The translations under genes were made by a program, and so were the position numbers. A stretch of DNA of 64,000 nt, taken from the NCBI GenBank assembly GCA_003667865.1, contig CP033051.1:1255001-1319000 (forward strand). The letters run 5' to 3'. How positions within the stretch are numbered: the stretch's first letter is position 1; every line of letters starts with the position of its first letter. The notes under the pieces are model-generated. The model did not search any database and was not told the DNA's origin. It was given only the letters and a program-made list of their open reading frames with translations. This stretch comes from Rossellomorea marisflavi (GTDB taxonomy: Bacteria; Bacillota; Bacilli; Bacillales; Bacillaceae_B). This document shows positions 62,054-64,000 of the stretch, piece after piece.

Positions 62054-62335
62054 GTGTCTGAATCCAGCGCAACAACAGAAATCTTAATTCGCTTACCGCA
62101 ACAGCTCGTATCTGAGCTAGACGGCTTTGCAGAACAGGAAAAATTGAATCGCAATGAATTTATTCATCGAGCAACGAAAATGTACCTTAGAGAGCGTAAA
62201 AAGCGACAGATCCGCGAAGCTATGAGACGTGGGTATATGGAAATGGCGAAAATAAACTTGGCCATTGCTTCAGAAGCGATTCAAGCAGAATATGAGGCAG
62301 AGCATACAGTCGAGCGTTTAGTAAGCGGAGGTTAA
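62054..62335 (+). CDS. ndoAI: EndoA antitoxin (EndoAI, MazE-like)
   Basis: A 93-residue ribbon-helix-helix antitoxin that neutralises EndoA and probably represses its own operon. The RHH domain is [38 protein letters not shown] (about 8-45). The C-terminal part ([19 protein letters not shown]...[12 protein letters not shown]) matches the toxin-binding tail of B. subtilis EndoAI closely. The GTG start is set by GGAGGTG. The toxin gene starts four bases after its stop. Confidence 0.96.
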   Translation: MSESSATTEILIRLPQQLVSELDGFAEQEKLNRNEFIHRATKMYLRERKKRQIREAMRRGYMEMAKINLAIASEAIQAEYEAEHTVERLVSGG

Positions 62336-62339
62336 TCCT

Positions 62340-62690
62340 TTGATTGTTAAACGCGGTGATGTTTATTTTGCGGACTTGTCCCCGGTTGTTGGTTCTGAAC
62401 AGGGTGGGGTTCGCCCAGTCCTTGTGATTCAAAATGATATTGGGAACCGGTTTAGTCCTACTGTGATTGTGGCAGCCATAACTGCCCAGATCCAAAAAGC
62501 AAAACTGCCTACTCATGTTGAAATCGATGCAAAGCGGTATGGATTTGAACGTGATTCTGTAATCTTACTCGAACAAATTCGAACAATCGATAAGCAACGT
62601 TTAACTGACAAGATTACACATTTAGACGATGAAATGATGGAAAAAGTGGATGATGCACTTCAAATTAGTGTTGGACTTATTCAATTCTAA
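62340..62690 (+). CDS. ndoA: mRNA interferase EndoA (MazF family)
   Basis: A 116-residue ribosome-independent endoribonuclease; the B. subtilis enzyme cuts at UACAU. The MazF pattern is fully kept: [31 protein letters not shown] (catalytic Arg and the flexible loop, about 4-34), [21 protein letters not shown] near 43-63 and [15 protein letters not shown] near 74-88. The TTG start overlaps the antitoxin's AGCGGAGG site region, favouring coupled and lower toxin synthesis. Confidence 0.97.
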   Translation: MIVKRGDVYFADLSPVVGSEQGGVRPVLVIQNDIGNRFSPTVIVAAITAQIQKAKLPTHVEIDAKRYGFERDSVILLEQIRTIDKQRLTDKITHLDDEMMEKVDDALQISVGLIQF

Positions 62691-62749
62691 TTCATTCAAA
62701 TGCATAAGAATCTAGTATCATCATGGATTTAAAAGTTTTTATAAATATT

Positions 62750-62805
62750 GGGACTTTTGCTCTAGGGACATCTATAGGACTTAGAGAAGAGTCCCTTTTT
62801 TATTA
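62750..62805 (+). terminator. Terminator after ndoA
   Basis: GGGACTTTTGCTCTA pairs with TTAGAGAAGAGTCCC (imperfect), then TTTTTTATTA. The gap to rsbR (62691-62980) otherwise shows no gene. Confidence 0.8.
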
Positions 62806-62980
62806 GATCCAATAAAATGACAATAGATAAAATCTTGGACAATTAGGTGGTTTCTCTTTATATTTAGAATATTGTCTTGTATAAAAATAAAAAAGTAATA
62901 GAATGTTTATCTGATACGAGAAAATAAAGAAGATAAATGGAATTTAAAACAAAATAGTATGAATAGGAGAGGAATTTCGG

Positions 62981-63811
62981 ATGGATAAGCTAGTGTATGA
63001 TTTTATTCAGGAGCATGAGTCTAACTTAGTTACTCTTTGGATGGAAGAAATGAAGGGGGAAGCGGATGAAAAGTTCCTTCAAGTTATTTCAGATCAAATT
63101 TTTGTAAAGACGAGCCACGACTTTGTCAATCTAGTCGTCTCACATTTAGAGAACTCGAACGATTTTTCTACTAGATTAAGAGAGTTTGCTGAAAAAATTG
63201 TTCGTCTTGGATGGCCATTAACCTTTGTAACAACAGGCTTAAGAACGTTTGGGAAAATCCTCTATAAACAAATGACAGATAATAATATTATTGCAACAGA
63301 CAATAGTTTTGAATTTGTTACATATTATGAAGACTGGTTAACTCCAATGAATCACGAGATTGTCAATGCTTATACAGCATCATGGGAGAAAACAGTATCT
63401 CTCCAAAAAATGGCTCTACAAGAGCTTTCAGCACCATTAATCCCAGTATTTGATAAGATTACAGTTATGCCACTTGTTGGAACAATTGATACAGAAAGAG
63501 CAAGATTAATAATAGAGAATCTATTAAATGGTGTTGTTAAACACCGAGCGGAAGTTGTACTAATTGATATTACAGGAGTACCGGTTGTTGATACAATGGT
63601 TGCTCATCATATCATTCAAGCAGCTGATGCTGTAAGGCTAGTAGGTGCAAAATGCATGCTAGTGGGAATCAGACCAGAAATTGCACAAACAATTGTAAAC
63701 CTTGGGATTAATTTAAACCAATTCAAGACGCATAGTACGTTACGTAAAGGGATTGAACAGGCTTTAGAGATGACCAACCGAAAAATTGTACATACGGAGG
63801 GGCATAAATGA
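62981..63811 (+). CDS. rsbRA: Stressosome sensor RsbR (RsbRA type)
   Basis: A 276-residue stressosome scaffold. The N-terminal non-haem globin-like domain (about 1-135) senses stress by an unknown signal. The C-terminal STAS domain (about 150-265: [52 protein letters not shown]) carries the Thr residues that RsbT phosphorylates. Together with RsbS it sequesters RsbT and so controls SigB. The start follows GGAGAGGAATTTC. Its stop overlaps the start of rsbS (ATGA). Confidence 0.96.
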   Translation: MDKLVYDFIQEHESNLVTLWMEEMKGEADEKFLQVISDQIFVKTSHDFVNLVVSHLENSNDFSTRLREFAEKIVRLGWPLTFVTTGLRTFGKILYKQMTDNNIIATDNSFEFVTYYEDWLTPMNHEIVNAYTASWEKTVSLQKMALQELSAPLIPVFDKITVMPLVGTIDTERARLIIENLLNGVVKHRAEVVLIDITGVPVVDTMVAHHIIQAADAVRLVGAKCMLVGIRPEIAQTIVNLGINLNQFKTHSTLRKGIEQALEMTNRKIVHTEGHK

Positions 63812-64000
63812 GAATTCCGATTTTAAAGCTACATGATTGTCTATTAATTTCTATACAGTGGGAGCTAGACGACCAAACAGCCCTACAGTTTCAGGAAGAT
63901 CTTCTACATAAAATTCATGAAACAAATGCCAGAGGTGTCGTAATCGATATTACGTCAATTGACTTTATTGATTCATTTATTGCAAAAGTAATCGGTGATG
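63808..64000 (+). CDS. rsbS: Stressosome STAS protein RsbS, cut by window end
   Basis: The first 64 codons of RsbS: a single STAS domain ([20 protein letters not shown]..., [22 protein letters not shown]). The phosphorylated Ser lies in DFIDSFIAK (near residue 57-59). It starts by a four-base overlap with rsbR and a GGAGGGG site. The rest, and presumably rsbT to sigB, lie beyond the window. Confidence 0.95.
   Translation, partial: MRIPILKLHDCLLISIQWELDDQTALQFQEDLLHKIHETNARGVVIDITSIDFIDSFIAKVIGD

Noticed and set aside
62220-62516. 98-codon minus-strand frame across ndoAI-ndoA
   Set aside because: It overlaps two well-supported genes on the opposite strand and has no ribosome binding site.

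Overview
The window is ordinary chromosome from a low-GC, endospore-forming member of the Bacillaceae. The evidence is AT-rich DNA with strong AGGAGG-type ribosome binding sites, many TTG/GTG starts, a Spo0E-type phosphatase, a YjcZ-type glycine-rich sporulation peptide, a SigW/RsiW pair, the cdaA-cdaR-glmM-glmS cluster with a glmS ribozyme, and the alr-ndoAI-ndoA-rsbR-rsbS block. No rRNA, tRNA, prophage, transposase or CRISPR array was seen.

Layout. 0-9.3 kb: arginase, a small spo0E-like gene, sigW-rsiW behind a perfect SigW promoter, then cdaA-cdaR-glmM and the ribozyme-controlled glmS, linking c-di-AMP synthesis to amino-sugar and cell-wall supply. 9.4-14.6 kb: accessory genes, including a membrane gene between two 55-bp palindromes, two DinB-fold or hydrolase-type enzymes, a second ECF sigma/anti-sigma pair with its own promoter, and two gene remnants. 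14.6-16.2 kb: a second histidyl-tRNA synthetase (hisS2) preceded by what looks like a complete ribosome-mediated attenuator: promoter, 18-codon leader with three consecutive His codons, mutually exclusive hairpins and a terminator. 16.3-30.1 kb: mostly single-gene units (TPR protein, CPBP protease, lysyl-PG-synthase-like enzyme, Lrp regulator, YitT-type membrane protein, YwmB, DNA glycosylase, P1 peptidase) and a c-di-GMP-I riboswitch in front of a PAS-GGDEF cyclase. 30.2-48.7 kb: a fused oligopeptide-type permease, MFS transporters, an AgcS symporter, a LysM-CAP protein, a T-box-controlled second arginyl-tRNA synthetase and a RodA/FtsW protein. 48.9-64 kb: a universal stress gene broken by a MITE-like element, ddl-murF, cshA, NERD, uvsE, rhomboid, acpS, lipoprotein, alr, the EndoA toxin-antitoxin and the start of the stressosome operon (rsbR, rsbS cut by the window end).

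Cross-cutting structure. A roughly 180-bp element with four GGACATTTATTCC-type motifs arranged 51/60/51 as nested inverted repeats occurs four times in intergenic DNA. GC-rich Bacillaceae repeats, GGGACGG palindromes and a 21-bp-period array add further non-coding structure. The strongest candidate for something not previously described is the His-codon leader attenuator of hisS2. Next come the four-copy 180-bp family and the diguanylate cyclase that lacks an I-site but carries a c-di-GMP riboswitch.
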